The notes beneath the pieces were generated by a model. It was not told where the DNA came from. It searched no databases and worked only from the letters and a program-made list of their open reading frames with translations. The translations under genes and the position numbers were made by a program. Positions 23,849 to 33,373 of a DNA stretch of 64,000 nucleotides are shown piece after piece. This stretch comes from Dielma sp000508965 (GTDB taxonomy: Bacteria; Bacillota_I; Bacilli_A; Erysipelotrichales; Erysipelotrichaceae), in assembly GCA_000508965.1 (NCBI GenBank), contig BAHV02000001.1, forward strand, positions 124,001 to 188,000, in the 5' to 3' direction. Position 1 is the first letter of the stretch. Each line of letters opens with the position of its first letter.

Positions 23849-24616
23849 ATGAATAATCTTGTAGAAATACAGAATATAGAAAAATACTACGGCAATCGCA
23901 GCAATGTCACAAAAGCGATTGACAATATTAGTTTTACTGTCAAAAAAGGGGAATTCGTAGGCGTTATGGGTCCTTCCGGTTCAGGTAAAACAACCTTGCT
24001 GAATTGTATCTCAACCATTGACACAGTAACCAGCGGTAAGATTTTTATCAATGATCAGGATATTACCAAGCTGAAACGAAATGGCCTTGCGAAATTTCGC
24101 CGCGAGGAATTGGGCTTTATCTTTCAGGACTTTAATCTTTTGGATACCCTGACTGCTTATGAAAATATCGCCTTAGCCTTAACGATCAATAAAGTACCGG
24201 CTTCTAAGATCGATGAGCGGGTCAAAGATGTCGCAAGTAAGCTGGAAATTCAAAATGAATTAAATAAATACCCGATTCAGATGTCCGGCGGTCAAAAACA
24301 AAGAGTCGCCTGTGCGCGTGCTTTAGTGACGAACCCAAGTCTGATATTGGCTGACGAACCCACCGGTGCTTTGGATTCTAAAAGTGCCAGAATGCTGCTT
24401 GATTCAATGGAAAAGCTGAATCAGGAGTTTAAAGCAACCATCATGATGGTAACCCATGACGCCTTTACTGCCAGCTATGCACACCGTATCTTATTTATTA
24501 AGGACGGTAAGATATTTAATGAAATCATTCGTGGAACAGACAGCCGCAAGACATTCTTCAATAAAATCATCGAAGTTGTAACTTTATTAGGCGGAGACAG
24601 CGGTAATGTACTTTAA
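23849..24616 (+). CDS. ABC transporter ATP-binding protein, BceA type
   Basis: The 255-residue ATPase has Walker A GPSGSGKTT near residue 42, the Q-loop FQDFNLLDTL, signature MSGGQKQRVACARAL and Walker B LILADEPTGALD. This is the LolD/BceA group that drives FtsX-like permeases, used for bacitracin and other peptide antibiotic detoxification in Firmicutes. It overlaps the permease gene by 11 bases. A two-component BceRS pair, which normally accompanies such genes, is not next to it. Confidence 0.9.
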   Translation: MNNLVEIQNIEKYYGNRSNVTKAIDNISFTVKKGEFVGVMGPSGSGKTTLLNCISTIDTVTSGKIFINDQDITKLKRNGLAKFRREELGFIFQDFNLLDTLTAYENIALALTINKVPASKIDERVKDVASKLEIQNELNKYPIQMSGGQKQRVACARALVTNPSLILADEPTGALDSKSARMLLDSMEKLNQEFKATIMMVTHDAFTASYAHRILFIKDGKIFNEIIRGTDSRKTFFNKIIEVVTLLGGDSGNVL

Positions 24617-26642
24617 GCTTGCACTGCGCAATGTCAGAAAATCATTCAAGGATTATCTGATTTATTTTCTGACGCTTACCTTCTCTGTCTGTCTGTTTTA
24701 TGCTTTTAACTCATTTCAGGAGCAGCAGGCTGTTCTCGAAATGACAACTATGCAAAGTGAAATGATGGATAACGCGGCGATAATCATGTTGGCATTGTCA
24801 TGGGTTGTAGCTGTTGTTTTGGCTTTTTTAATTATCTATGCGAATAATTTTCTGATTAAACGCAGAAAAAAAGAATTTGGCCTGATGATGATTATGGGTA
24901 TGTCCAAGACCAGAATATCCAAAATACTATGCTATGAAACATTTATGATCGGTATTGTTTCATTAATTACCGGTTTATTTGCAGGTTTTTTATTATCACA
25001 GGGACTGACAGTTCTGACGGCTCAGCTGTTTGTACTGCCGCTGACTAAATTTCGATTTATCTTCTCATGGAGTTCAATGCTGATTACGATTATCAGCTTT
25101 GCCATTATCTTTATTATTGTTATGTTATTTAATACTTTTATTTTGGGCAAATATAAATGCATCGATTTGCTGAATGCCGATCGAAAGAACGAAGCTTTTA
25201 AGATTAAATCAACAACGCTTACTATCATTCTGTTTGTTCTCGCATGCATCTTGCTGATTGGCGACTATCTCTATGTAATGAAGGCAGGCATCAATATGTT
25301 TACAAATTTACCTGCAATCATTATAGCCGGCAGTCTAGGCACCTTGTTTTTCTTCATGTCATTATCCGGCTTCCTCCTGCGTTTTATCCAATCAAGCAAG
25401 CGCTTATACTACCGCAAGCTGAATATGTTTGTGTTAAGACAGGTGAATTCCAACATTAATTCCAATGTAATTTCAATGAGTGTTATCTGTATTATGCTGT
25501 TATTAGGAATTGGTGCTTTTTCTACCGGACTCTCTATCAATCAGACAGTCAATGCCAACATTAATGCCAATACGCCGTTTGATGTCACAGCAGATGTTTA
25601 TTATCAGAATATGAGTTTTGATGATGCAATGGCTGAATTAGGTGCTGATTTAAGTGATATCAAATCAAAGTTCACAATGGATATATATTATGACTATGCC
25701 GGTGAGGATACACCTGGAACAACCTATGCCACATTGGCAAAACTGGTTCCTGAAGCTGAACTGGACAGTGTGATGACGAATGCCGGCAGTATGCCGCTGG
25801 CGATTTATCCATTATCTGATTACAATTCCTTCCTTCAGGCTAAGGGATTGCAGACAATTTCACTTAATCCCGATGAGGCGGTCTTGGCGGCAGCTAATGA
25901 GCAGGCATATGATGCCATCAGCAGTGTGTATAACCATGCCCAAACCATTCAGGCATTGAATCAGGAATTAAAGCTTGTAAAGCGGGATCTTCCGATTACA
26001 AACGTTATTAATAATACAGCAATAACAACAACGATCGGTTTAATTGTTGATGATTCACTGATTGAAAATAATCCGCCTAATTCTATTTATATGAATACTC
26101 AGTTTGCGATATCGCATTATACGAATATTACCTTAAAGGATGGTGTAGATGACACTGCCTTTGCCCAGAAAATCTATGATGCCTATGCCCAGAATCAATT
26201 AGACGATATGTTTATCTTTATGGATACCCGCAGTGAAATATATGCAAGCAGCACCGGCTTGACGGTTACCTTTACTTATGTCGGCATTTATTTGGGTTTT
26301 GTATTCCTGCTGGCTAGCTGTGTCATGCTGGCGCTGCAGCAATTATCACAGGCAGCGGATAACCGCCGCTATTATCTGGTGCTTAATAAGATTGGCGCTG
26401 ATGTCAGAATGTGTTCACAATCGGTTAACTTTCAGATTGCTATATATTTCATGATGCCGCTGTCTTTGGCCATTGTGCATTCATTGGTAGGTATTACTGC
26501 CATGGACAAGGTCATCGCGATTCTTGGCAAAACAGATCGTTTAATGCCGGCATTAATGACTTCAGGTATCGTTATCCTCGTATATGGGTTGTATTTCCTT
26601 GCGACCTGCAGCGGATATAAACGAATCCTAAATCAAAAATAA
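24606..26642 (+). CDS. FtsX-like permease, BceB type
   Basis: The 678-residue membrane protein has an FtsX core (RRKKEFGLMMIMGMSKTRI near residue 85), about ten hydrophobic segments, and a large extracellular domain at about 310-555 between two helices, the hallmark of BceB sensor-transporters. It works with the ATPase just upstream. Such permeases protect lipid II cycle targets and signal to BceS kinases. No kinase is present here, so signalling, if any, must go to a distant partner. Confidence 0.88.
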   Translation: MYFKLALRNVRKSFKDYLIYFLTLTFSVCLFYAFNSFQEQQAVLEMTTMQSEMMDNAAIIMLALSWVVAVVLAFLIIYANNFLIKRRKKEFGLMMIMGMSKTRISKILCYETFMIGIVSLITGLFAGFLLSQGLTVLTAQLFVLPLTKFRFIFSWSSMLITIISFAIIFIIVMLFNTFILGKYKCIDLLNADRKNEAFKIKSTTLTIILFVLACILLIGDYLYVMKAGINMFTNLPAIIIAGSLGTLFFFMSLSGFLLRFIQSSKRLYYRKLNMFVLRQVNSNINSNVISMSVICIMLLLGIGAFSTGLSINQTVNANINANTPFDVTADVYYQNMSFDDAMAELGADLSDIKSKFTMDIYYDYAGEDTPGTTYATLAKLVPEAELDSVMTNAGSMPLAIYPLSDYNSFLQAKGLQTISLNPDEAVLAAANEQAYDAISSVYNHAQTIQALNQELKLVKRDLPITNVINNTAITTTIGLIVDDSLIENNPPNSIYMNTQFAISHYTNITLKDGVDDTAFAQKIYDAYAQNQLDDMFIFMDTRSEIYASSTGLTVTFTYVGIYLGFVFLLASCVMLALQQLSQAADNRRYYLVLNKIGADVRMCSQSVNFQIAIYFMMPLSLAIVHSLVGITAMDKVIAILGKTDRLMPALMTSGIVILVYGLYFLATCSGYKRILNQK

Positions 26643-26671
26643 AAGCATGATCAAAAACTCGATATTTAACT

Positions 26672-26703
26672 TTACAGCATGGCAAATGTCATGCTGTTTT
26701 TAA
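26672..26703 (+). terminator. Terminator after the BceAB-type genes
   Basis: ACAGCATG at 26674-26681 pairs with CATGCTGT at 26690-26697, followed by TTTTT. Confidence 0.9.
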
Positions 26704-26730
26704 TCACTTTATGTCTGGTTTGCGTTGATC

Positions 26731-26763
26731 ACACTTGTGTCATAGGGCTTCCCTTGTTATAAT
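26731..26763 (+). promoter_or_regulatory. Promoter of second tetR-like gene with short palindrome
   Basis: TTGTGT (26735-26740), 17 bases, TATAAT (26758-26763). ACAC-TT-GTGT at 26731-26740 overlaps the -35 and could be an autoregulatory TetR site; that part is weak. Confidence 0.65.
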
Positions 26764-26809
26764 AAAGACAGATTAAAATATTTGTTTTTATTTTCAGGGA
26801 GGATATGCC

Positions 26810-27421
26810 ATGCCTAAAATCGCCTATTCTGAAATGGATCGCAATAAAATCAAGGAAGACCTGATAGAAACAGGCCTGGAACAGTTTTCTAAACAAGGGA
26901 TTCAGCATACAACGGTTGAGCAAATATACACCCGTGTCGGAATTTCAAGAACCTTCTTTTACACCTTTTTCCCGGCAAAAGAGGATTTGGTTATACAGGT
27001 CTTTTATTGTCAGCAGCCAAAAATCCTGGCATATGCGCAAAATCTGATGGATGATCAATCGCTGAGCTGGCACGATAAAATCAATCATTTTCTTCATGAT
27101 TTCTGTTATGGCGGACAAGGTCATTTCACAATCATGAGTGTGGAGGAACAGCAGTCACTCTCCAAGTGTCTTTCCGGTGAAAAGCGCAAAGAATTTCAGA
27201 CAACAAGGCTGACATTTTTCAAAGAAGTGCTGAATGTCTTTGAAATTGATGCAGATATACAGACCATAAAGCTGCTTGGCAATTTAGTATTCTCTGCGGC
27301 TATCTTATACAAAGCGATTCCGGACACACTGCCATTCTTATTTTCCGATGCAGCTGATGATTTGGCAGAATTTCAAATTAATCACATATTTGAATACATG
27401 AAAACGCTGCATCTATCATAA
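26810..27421 (+). CDS. TetR/AcrR-family regulator
   Basis: The 203-residue protein has the TetR DNA-binding domain at about 10-60: GIQHTTVEQIYTRVGISRTFFYTFFPAKEDL. The ligand domain is not recognisable. CAGGGAGGATATGCC precedes the ATG. It has its own promoter and is followed 21 bases later by a small unknown protein, so the two likely form an operon. Targets are unknown; BceAB upstream or the downstream protein are candidates. Confidence 0.85.
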   Translation: MPKIAYSEMDRNKIKEDLIETGLEQFSKQGIQHTTVEQIYTRVGISRTFFYTFFPAKEDLVIQVFYCQQPKILAYAQNLMDDQSLSWHDKINHFLHDFCYGGQGHFTIMSVEEQQSLSKCLSGEKRKEFQTTRLTFFKEVLNVFEIDADIQTIKLLGNLVFSAAILYKAIPDTLPFLFSDAADDLAEFQINHIFEYMKTLHLS

Positions 27422-27442
27422 ATCACAAGGAGGAATAACATT

Positions 27443-27928
27443 ATGGGATTATTCAACAAATTTTTTAAAGGGCCTGAGATTGATCAGACCAAGAGTGAAG
27501 CGAACCGCAGCAAGATGCGTGCCCGCTTTGATCAAGTTGTGGAAAACGGTACTGAATACAAGCTGGCTGCCGGCTACACCGAAGATGTAAGCCGTTTTAA
27601 CTATGGCCTGGTTCACGGCAGCAAATCAAAAATCGGCAGCTTGATTGTCGGCTGGAATGAACAAAACGAGACAATTGTTGTAGTACCTGCAACACCTGAC
27701 CTTGATGAATGCGGCAATCCAATCTACTATCGGCGCTCAGAAATTTATAAGGCATACCGCAATAAATATCCAACTGATGCCTTTATCATCTATCCGGATA
27801 AGAAAGGCTACATTGCAATCAATATATTCGAGTGGCTGGAAGATGAAAGCTTATATATTTATGTTGATCAAGAGGATGAGGCGAAGGCCTTTACAGATTT
27901 CTTTATGAATCACTTTAAGACAAAGTAA
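27443..27928 (+). CDS. Unknown cytoplasmic protein, 161 residues
   Basis: I do not recognise this protein. It starts MGLFNKFFKGPEI, an amphipathic N terminus often seen at membrane-associated small proteins, and continues with a mixed alpha/beta sequence rich in Tyr and acidic residues. No Cys cluster, membrane helix or enzyme motif is seen. ACAAGGAGGAATAACATT gives a very strong ribosome site. It probably shares the transcript of the TetR gene. Confidence 0.7.
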   Translation: MGLFNKFFKGPEIDQTKSEANRSKMRARFDQVVENGTEYKLAAGYTEDVSRFNYGLVHGSKSKIGSLIVGWNEQNETIVVVPATPDLDECGNPIYYRRSEIYKAYRNKYPTDAFIIYPDKKGYIAINIFEWLEDESLYIYVDQEDEAKAFTDFFMNHFKTK

Positions 27929-27957
27929 GATTTACAGTTCATATAAATAACATCCAT

Positions 27958-28083
27958 ATGTGGATACTTATTCTGGCTGTTCTTGAAGAATTGATGAAAC
28001 TAGTACAGGAAGTCAGTAAAGCTGCGCCCAAACGGTTAATCAATATTTCGAAAATTAGGAATCAAGATTGTTTCAGCCTGTGA
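27958..28083 (+). other. Doubtful 41-codon frame
   Basis: An ATG frame at 27958 could encode a 41-residue peptide with a hydrophobic start (MWILILAVLEELMKLV) and a basic end. There is no ribosome site. The stretch may be the tail of a decayed gene or noise. It is followed by a good terminator at 28116. Confidence 0.25.
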
Positions 28084-28115
28084 TATCCCTTTTAAAATGG
28101 ATACATAAAATTTAA

Positions 28116-28146
28116 GAAGGACATCGTATCTTGCGGTGTCCTTTGT
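28116..28146 (+). terminator. Terminator before the AraC-family gene
   Basis: AAGGACATCG pairs with CGGTGTCCTT (one T-G pair), followed by TTGTGT. Confidence 0.7.
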
Positions 28147-28212
28147 GTCATATCATACAAGAAATTAAAATCAGAAGGTGCTACAATAGTGAATATTGAA
28201 AGGAGGTTCAGC

Positions 28213-29055
28213 ATGTCTCAAATACAGGAACAGCGTCATGTCTATTATGATCATGACTTGGATATAGAAGCTTATAACCTCAGCGGCATCGTTCAGAAAT
28301 TTCCTAATCATTTTCATGAATATTATGTCATAGGCTTTGTCGAGGGAGGCAGCCGGCATCTTTGGTGCAAGTGTGAGGAATATGATCTGTCGGTGGGTGA
28401 TCTGATTCTTTTTAATCCTCGTGATAATCATTACTGCGCACCGATCAATGGGGAGATACTGGATTATCGAGCCGTAAATATTAATCCTGAAATCATGGTT
28501 AAGATGGCAGGTGAAATCACCGGTAAGGAATTTACTCCTTATTTCATACACAATGTCATTTATCAAAGTGATATTACTCGTTCATTAAACGATTTATATA
28601 ATGCGATATTAACTCATGCCCCTAAGCTTGAAAAGGAGGAAGCCTTCTTTTTCCTGCTGGATCAAGTATTTCAAGAGCATGTCATGCCCTTTGATGAAAT
28701 CAGCATCAGTGAACCTGATCAGCAAATCAAATACCTTTGTACCTATATGGAAGAGCATTATTCAGAGAATATTCAGCTTGACGATTTAGTGGCAATGACT
28801 AATTTCAGTAAATCATATCTTTTGAGATCATTTACCCGTCAAATCGGTGTATCACCTTACCGCTATCTGCAGACAATCCGAATTGACCGAGCTAAAAAAC
28901 TGTTGGAAGAGGGTATCTTACCAATTGATGCGGCAGTGATGACTGGTTTTGCGGATCAAAGTCACTTTACGAATTTCTTTAAAGAATTTATCGGCTTGAC
29001 ACCGAAGCAATATCAGCGGATATTTATCAATCCTGAGGGGAAGAAAAATGAGTGA
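28213..29055 (+). CDS. AraC-family regulator with cupin sensor domain
   Basis: The 280-residue protein has an N-terminal AraC-type cupin (about 10-140, FPNHFHEYYVIGFVEGG) and two C-terminal HTH motifs (about 180-275, LDDLVAMTNFSKSYLLRSFTRQIGVSPYRYL and ending TGFADQSHFTNFFKEFIGLTPKQY). The ATG at 28213 follows AAAGGAGG with good spacing; an earlier GTG at 28189 lacks a site. It overlaps the transporter gene by 8 bases. The trio AraC-EamA-DUF2000 forms one operon and the regulator likely controls it. Confidence 0.9.
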   Translation: MSQIQEQRHVYYDHDLDIEAYNLSGIVQKFPNHFHEYYVIGFVEGGSRHLWCKCEEYDLSVGDLILFNPRDNHYCAPINGEILDYRAVNINPEIMVKMAGEITGKEFTPYFIHNVIYQSDITRSLNDLYNAILTHAPKLEKEEAFFFLLDQVFQEHVMPFDEISISEPDQQIKYLCTYMEEHYSENIQLDDLVAMTNFSKSYLLRSFTRQIGVSPYRYLQTIRIDRAKKLLEEGILPIDAAVMTGFADQSHFTNFFKEFIGLTPKQYQRIFINPEGKKNE

Positions 29056-29929
29056 TCAAGCAAAAGGACATCTGTTCGCATTCATTACGATTCTTATCTG
29101 GGGAACAACTTTTATTTCTACTAAGGTGCTGCTAGTTCATTTTACACCGATTGAAATTCTTTTTATCCGCTTTTTGATTGGCATATGTACCTTATGGCTG
29201 GTCTGCCCGCATAAGCTTAAACTTATTGATCCGCGGCAGGAATATACCTTTGCGGCAGCTGGTTTGTGCGGCATCACCCTGTATTACTTATTAGAAAATA
29301 TTGCGCTGACTTATACACAGGCGGCGAATGTCGGGGTCATACTTTCAATCGCACCCTTCTTTACGGTTATCTTCAGCTGTCTGTTTCTGCACGATCAACG
29401 GCCAGGCTTACGCTTCTTCTTAGGCTTTTTGATCGCTATGGCCGGTATCGCCTTAATCAGCTTCAGTAATGCCGCTTTGGAATTGAATCCGATGGGCGAT
29501 CTGCTTGCGGTTGCGGCCGCTTGTATCTGGGCTGCCTATTCAACGCTGACCAAGAAAATCAGCGGCTTTGGCTATACCACGATTCAAACTACGCGCCGAA
29601 CATTCTTTTACGGTTTGATCTTCATGCTGCCGATCATATTCTTTACCGGTTTTCAAATGGAGTTGGAAAGTCTTGCCGATCCGCAGAATTTGTTTAATCT
29701 GTTTTTCCTCGGCTTAGGAGCATCAGCGCTTTGTTTTGTTACTTGGAACAGTGCTGTAAATACGCTGGGGCCAATCAGAACTAGTGTCTATATCTACATG
29801 GTACCGGTAATTACGACTGCAGCCGCTGCCCTCATCCTTCATGAAACGATTGCTTGGCAGATGCTGGCCGGTATACTGCTTACATTACTCGGTCTATTTT
29901 TATCTGAAAAACACAAAAAGGAGAATTAA
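29048..29929 (+). CDS. EamA/DMT-family transporter
   Basis: The 293-residue protein has ten hydrophobic segments in two EamA repeats (starts near ITILIWGTTFISTKVLL and LAVAAACIWAAYSTLTKK). Members export amino acids, metabolites or drugs. The gene overlaps the AraC-family gene and is 3 bases before the DUF2000 gene. The substrate cannot be told. Confidence 0.9.
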   Translation: MSDQAKGHLFAFITILIWGTTFISTKVLLVHFTPIEILFIRFLIGICTLWLVCPHKLKLIDPRQEYTFAAAGLCGITLYYLLENIALTYTQAANVGVILSIAPFFTVIFSCLFLHDQRPGLRFFLGFLIAMAGIALISFSNAALELNPMGDLLAVAAACIWAAYSTLTKKISGFGYTTIQTTRRTFFYGLIFMLPIIFFTGFQMELESLADPQNLFNLFFLGLGASALCFVTWNSAVNTLGPIRTSVYIYMVPVITTAAAALILHETIAWQMLAGILLTLLGLFLSEKHKKEN

Positions 29930-29932
29930 CTT

Positions 29933-30355
29933 ATGGATATCAACAACAATAAATGCGTGATGGTGCTTGATGCTGAACTGCCGCTTGGGTTATTAGCCAA
30001 TACATCAGCGATTCTAGGTTTCACAATGGGAAAATTACTGCCGGAGATGGCAGGCCCTGATGTCATTGATAAAAGCGGCAAGCCGCATTTGGGAATCATT
30101 GCGGTACCAATTCCCATTTTAAAAGGCGATAAAGAAATTGTACGCATGATTCGTGAAAAACTCTATCAGACTGAATATTCAGAGGTTGTAGCTGTTGATT
30201 TCTTTGATGCCGCGCAATGCTGTAACCATTATGATGAATTTATTGAAAAAATGGCCGGGATTGAAGAATCTGAACTTAATTATATGGGAGTTGCTTTATT
30301 CGGCCCTAAAAAACTAGTTAATAAGCTTACCGGCTCAATGCCGTTGCTGCGATAA
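29933..30355 (+). CDS. DUF2000 family protein
   Basis: This 140-residue cytoplasmic protein shows the DUF2000 pattern: an N-terminal CVMVLDAELPLGLLANTSA, a middle PHLGIIAVPIPIL, and an end with YMGVALFGPKKLVNKLTGSMPL. The function of the family is not established; a peptidyl-tRNA hydrolase-like fold has been suggested. AAAAGGAGAATTAACTT lies before the ATG. Co-occurrence with an AraC regulator and a DMT transporter is seen here as a compact operon. Confidence 0.8.
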   Translation: MDINNNKCVMVLDAELPLGLLANTSAILGFTMGKLLPEMAGPDVIDKSGKPHLGIIAVPIPILKGDKEIVRMIREKLYQTEYSEVVAVDFFDAAQCCNHYDEFIEKMAGIEESELNYMGVALFGPKKLVNKLTGSMPLLR

Positions 30356-30388
30356 AAAACCTCAGGTCACATGCCTGAGGCTTATTTT
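30354..30388. terminator. Bidirectional terminator
   Basis: CCTCAGG at 30360-30366 pairs with CCTGAGG at 30374-30380, with AAAAAA on the left and TTATTTTT on the right, between convergent genes. Confidence 0.92.
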
Positions 30389-30391
30389 TAT

Positions 30392-31054
30392 TTAAAATAG
30401 GATGCTTCGATCAAATTCAGTAAAATCACGGATTATTCCATCAACACCCAGTTCTTTGAAGCGCGCATCCTTGCTTTCATCACCTAAAGCAATGACTGCC
30501 GCTTGAACGGCTTTGCCAAACTGAATACCGGAAATACTGTCCTCTACAATTACTGATTCTTCGACCGGAATACCGATCAGCTCAGCAGCTGTTTTAAACA
30601 TTGAAATCTTATTTTCATGACTGCCGTCATCATAAACGATCTTATCAGGATCAAACCAATTCGCCAGTTGGAAATGTTCCACAAAGAAATCGATATTCGG
30701 TTTAATCGAAGCGCTGGCAATATTCATCGGAACATTGTGTGCCTTTAAGTCATTTAGAAGCTCAATGACACCCGGTGCAAGCCTGAAGCTTTCCGGATTC
30801 TCAAGACACATCTGACGATAGCTTGCTTCCTTTTCCTCAGATAACTGACGGGAATAATCATCATCAATCGGATGTGTGAAAATCATTTCCAGCACCTGTT
30901 TATTGTTGCGGCCGTGCATTTTAGATGTCAGTTCCTCATGACTCATCGGTACACCGCGCAGCTTTTCAGACATCGCGTTCCAAGCTAATTCATGATAGTG
31001 ACTGTCCCAAAACAAGGTTCCGTTAAAATCAAAGAGAATCCCTTTTTTCTTCAT
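30392..31054 (-). CDS. HAD-superfamily hydrolase in the sulfatase operon
   Basis: HAD motif I is GILFDFNGTLFWDS (Asp nucleophile near residue 9); the usual second Asp is replaced by Asn in DFNGT, as in some family members. Motif II is NIASASIKP, motif IV is VIVEDSISGIQFG. A helical cap lies at about 18-85. It is the last gene of the PTS-sulfatase operon, 8 bases after the sulfatase gene, and could remove phosphate from the desulfated PTS product or move it like beta-phosphoglucomutase. Replacement of the second Asp affects acid/base catalysis and makes the reaction uncertain. Confidence 0.82.
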   Translation of the reverse strand: MKKKGILFDFNGTLFWDSHYHELAWNAMSEKLRGVPMSHEELTSKMHGRNNKQVLEMIFTHPIDDDYSRQLSEEKEASYRQMCLENPESFRLAPGVIELLNDLKAHNVPMNIASASIKPNIDFFVEHFQLANWFDPDKIVYDDGSHENKISMFKTAAELIGIPVEESVIVEDSISGIQFGKAVQAAVIALGDESKDARFKELGVDGIIRDFTEFDRSILF

Positions 31055-31062
31055 TGCCTCAT

Positions 31063-32550
31063 CTACTCCTTTAAGCCAAGGCGCTGCTTCTGTTCCGCAG
31101 GTGCTTCATGCTCGTCCAGTGCCTTATCTAAAAGCTTGATACAATATTCTTCAGCCTGATGATCAACACCGGCCAGATTGATTTTCTCCGCATAATCATT
31201 ATCTAAATTAAATAGTTTAGTCGCTTTTACTTCGGACATACCGCAGCTTACATTATCGATAATCGACGGTGCATTAACCGGTACACGGTAAAGCGGATAA
31301 GCTGTGCGTTTCAAATATCTGCCCGTCTCAATCTGCGGCTCCAATCCCTTACCTAAGTATTTACGGATCGTAGTTGGAATACATGTATATTCGTAACATG
31401 GTTTATTTTCGCTGTTTGGTGAACGCAGATAGACATAATGACCGTCTGTCACATTCACTGCCATCGCGTGATAACCAAATAAGGCATAGTTTTTTTCATA
31501 ATGCTCTGAGTCATGAATCAGCTTCATCCATGAGCTTCCCTTTACACTGTCAGGGATTGCGATGTTGCTTGCTTCAAGAACCGTCGGCATGATATCGATA
31601 TTCTGCGTAATTTTGGATATACGCTGACCGCCCAGCTCATTCTTTGGAAATTTCACAATCAGCGGCAGATGTGCAAGCTCATTATAAAGATGCATATAAT
31701 TCTTACCGAAATAGTCTCTTTCCCCCAAGAAATAGCCATGATCCGTTGTCATAATCACTAATGTATCCTCGTACATATCGAGTTCCTTCAACTGATCAAT
31801 CAGCTTGCCGAACCATCTATCCGTCATCGTCAGCAGTGCTGCATAGCGTTTTTGAATATAATCCACAGCATCATCAGGCACATTAACACGATCATAATCC
31901 GGGATTTCAAAATACTCACGGTCAAGCTTGGTATCTGCATACAGCTTCATGTATTCTTCCGGTACATCAAATGGTTCATGCGGATCAAACGCCTCAACCA
32001 TCAAGAAAAAATCATCCTTGCCCTGATTATCCTTCAGCCAGTCACAAGCTGACGCAAAGGTTCTTGGTGACGGATATTCCTCTTCCATCGGCCATTTGGT
32101 ACGGTTCCATTGATATTGACGTCTTACTTTGCCATAAGAACTCTTAGGCATCGTTGGATCATCAATTCTCGATATCCATGGATCGCCTTCCTGACCGCGG
32201 TGATAATCCCATGTATTAAATTGCTGCACGTAGCCTTCACCGCCTAAACGGAAGTAATGGCAATGATCGGTTGTGATATGAGTAAATATATCATGCTCCT
32301 TTAATACAGAAGGTAATGTTACATCAAAAGGTTCAATCGGCCCCCATGAACGCTCCAAGAAATTCAGACGGCCGCACAAGATATCACGGCGCGCCGGCAT
32401 ACATGGCGCTGATCCGATCCAGTGCTGGTCAAAGGTTGTAGCTTCCTTTGAGAAGCTTAGGATATTAGGTGTCTTAACAAATGTCTCAGGATTATAACAG
32501 GAGAGCATTTGTCTCCTGAGTGTATCCATCAATATTACAACTGTTCTCAT
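31063..32550 (-). CDS. Cytoplasmic sulfatase, Cys-type
   Basis: The 495-residue alkaline-phosphatase-fold sulfatase carries the formylglycine motif SAPCMPARRDILCGR (Cys50 to be converted). Metal and sulfate site elements are present: an early VILMDTLRR, EAFDPHEPFD near 190, and IMTTDHGYFLGERD near 270. There is no signal peptide, so it works in the cytoplasm. It follows the four PTS genes directly (4 bases after EIID), suggesting it removes sulfate from the imported phosphosugar. Cys-type activation fits the anSME gene at 39145. Confidence 0.9.
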   Translation of the reverse strand: MRTVVILMDTLRRQMLSCYNPETFVKTPNILSFSKEATTFDQHWIGSAPCMPARRDILCGRLNFLERSWGPIEPFDVTLPSVLKEHDIFTHITTDHCHYFRLGGEGYVQQFNTWDYHRGQEGDPWISRIDDPTMPKSSYGKVRRQYQWNRTKWPMEEEYPSPRTFASACDWLKDNQGKDDFFLMVEAFDPHEPFDVPEEYMKLYADTKLDREYFEIPDYDRVNVPDDAVDYIQKRYAALLTMTDRWFGKLIDQLKELDMYEDTLVIMTTDHGYFLGERDYFGKNYMHLYNELAHLPLIVKFPKNELGGQRISKITQNIDIMPTVLEASNIAIPDSVKGSSWMKLIHDSEHYEKNYALFGYHAMAVNVTDGHYVYLRSPNSENKPCYEYTCIPTTIRKYLGKGLEPQIETGRYLKRTAYPLYRVPVNAPSIIDNVSCGMSEVKATKLFNLDNDYAEKINLAGVDHQAEEYCIKLLDKALDEHEAPAEQKQRLGLKE

Positions 32551-32554
32551 TTAA

Positions 32555-33373
32555 TTATGCTAAAATGCCGACCCATGATAATGCGATACAAGCAACCAGC
32601 ACCCCAAGGATGACCCAAGCTGTATTTTTACCATTGGATTTCTTAATAAATAAGTAGCAGATCAATACCAAAATTACCGGCAGCAAGCAAGGCAGAACCT
32701 TATCTAATTGTTCCTGCAATGCAATCGATCCTTCACCTGAAGCAATCGTAATACCTGTAGCAACCTTAACGGTTGTTGGAATCAGACCGCCGACAACGAC
32801 AACACCTAATACATTCGCGAAATTAGCAAGACGGTCAAAAATCTGCAGACCGCCGATGCCGCCTTCAGCACCTAATAGAGAAACACCTTTTTCATAACCT
32901 AAATGCAAACCATAATATTTTAAAGGCCAATAAAGCAGGTTAATCATTAAGAACATAACAATCGGACCGATAATGCTGCCGTTGGCTACGCACATTGAAG
33001 CACCGATACTGCCGGCAATTGGGAACCAAGTCAGGTTCAGCATACTGTCGCCTAAACCAGCGAACGGGCCCATCAAACCTGTCTTAATCGCTACTACTGA
33101 ATCTTTATGATCTTCATCTGTACTTTCTTCAAGTGCAGCTGTGATTCCTAAGATAAAAGGTATCGCAATTGGATGTGTATTGAAATACTCAAGATGACGC
33201 TGCATTGCATGTACGCGTTCTTCCTTTGGACGATCGCCGTACAATTCTTTTAATACCGGAGCAAAATCATAAGTTAAGCTTAAGCTCTGCATACGTTCAT
33301 AATTGTGTGAAAACTGAGTAGTCTGTGTTCTCCATAATACTTTATTTAAAGTTTTCTTAGTAATTTTACCCAT
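32555..33373 (-). CDS. PTS system mannose family EIID (sulfated-sugar module)
   Basis: The 272-residue membrane subunit has EIID motifs (RHLEYFNTHPIAIPFILGITAALEE, then KTGLMGPFAGLGDSMLN) and C-terminal hydrophobic segments. It touches the EIIC gene: its start shares one base with the EIIC stop region. With EIIA, EIIB and EIIC upstream it makes a complete transporter of the AgaD-like branch, which often takes up amino sugars or host glycan disaccharides. The sulfatases nearby suggest a sulfated sugar. Confidence 0.93.
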   Translation of the reverse strand: MGKITKKTLNKVLWRTQTTQFSHNYERMQSLSLTYDFAPVLKELYGDRPKEERVHAMQRHLEYFNTHPIAIPFILGITAALEESTDEDHKDSVVAIKTGLMGPFAGLGDSMLNLTWFPIAGSIGASMCVANGSIIGPIVMFLMINLLYWPLKYYGLHLGYEKGVSLLGAEGGIGGLQIFDRLANFANVLGVVVVGGLIPTTVKVATGITIASGEGSIALQEQLDKVLPCLLPVILVLICYLFIKKSNGKNTAWVILGVLVACIALSWVGILA

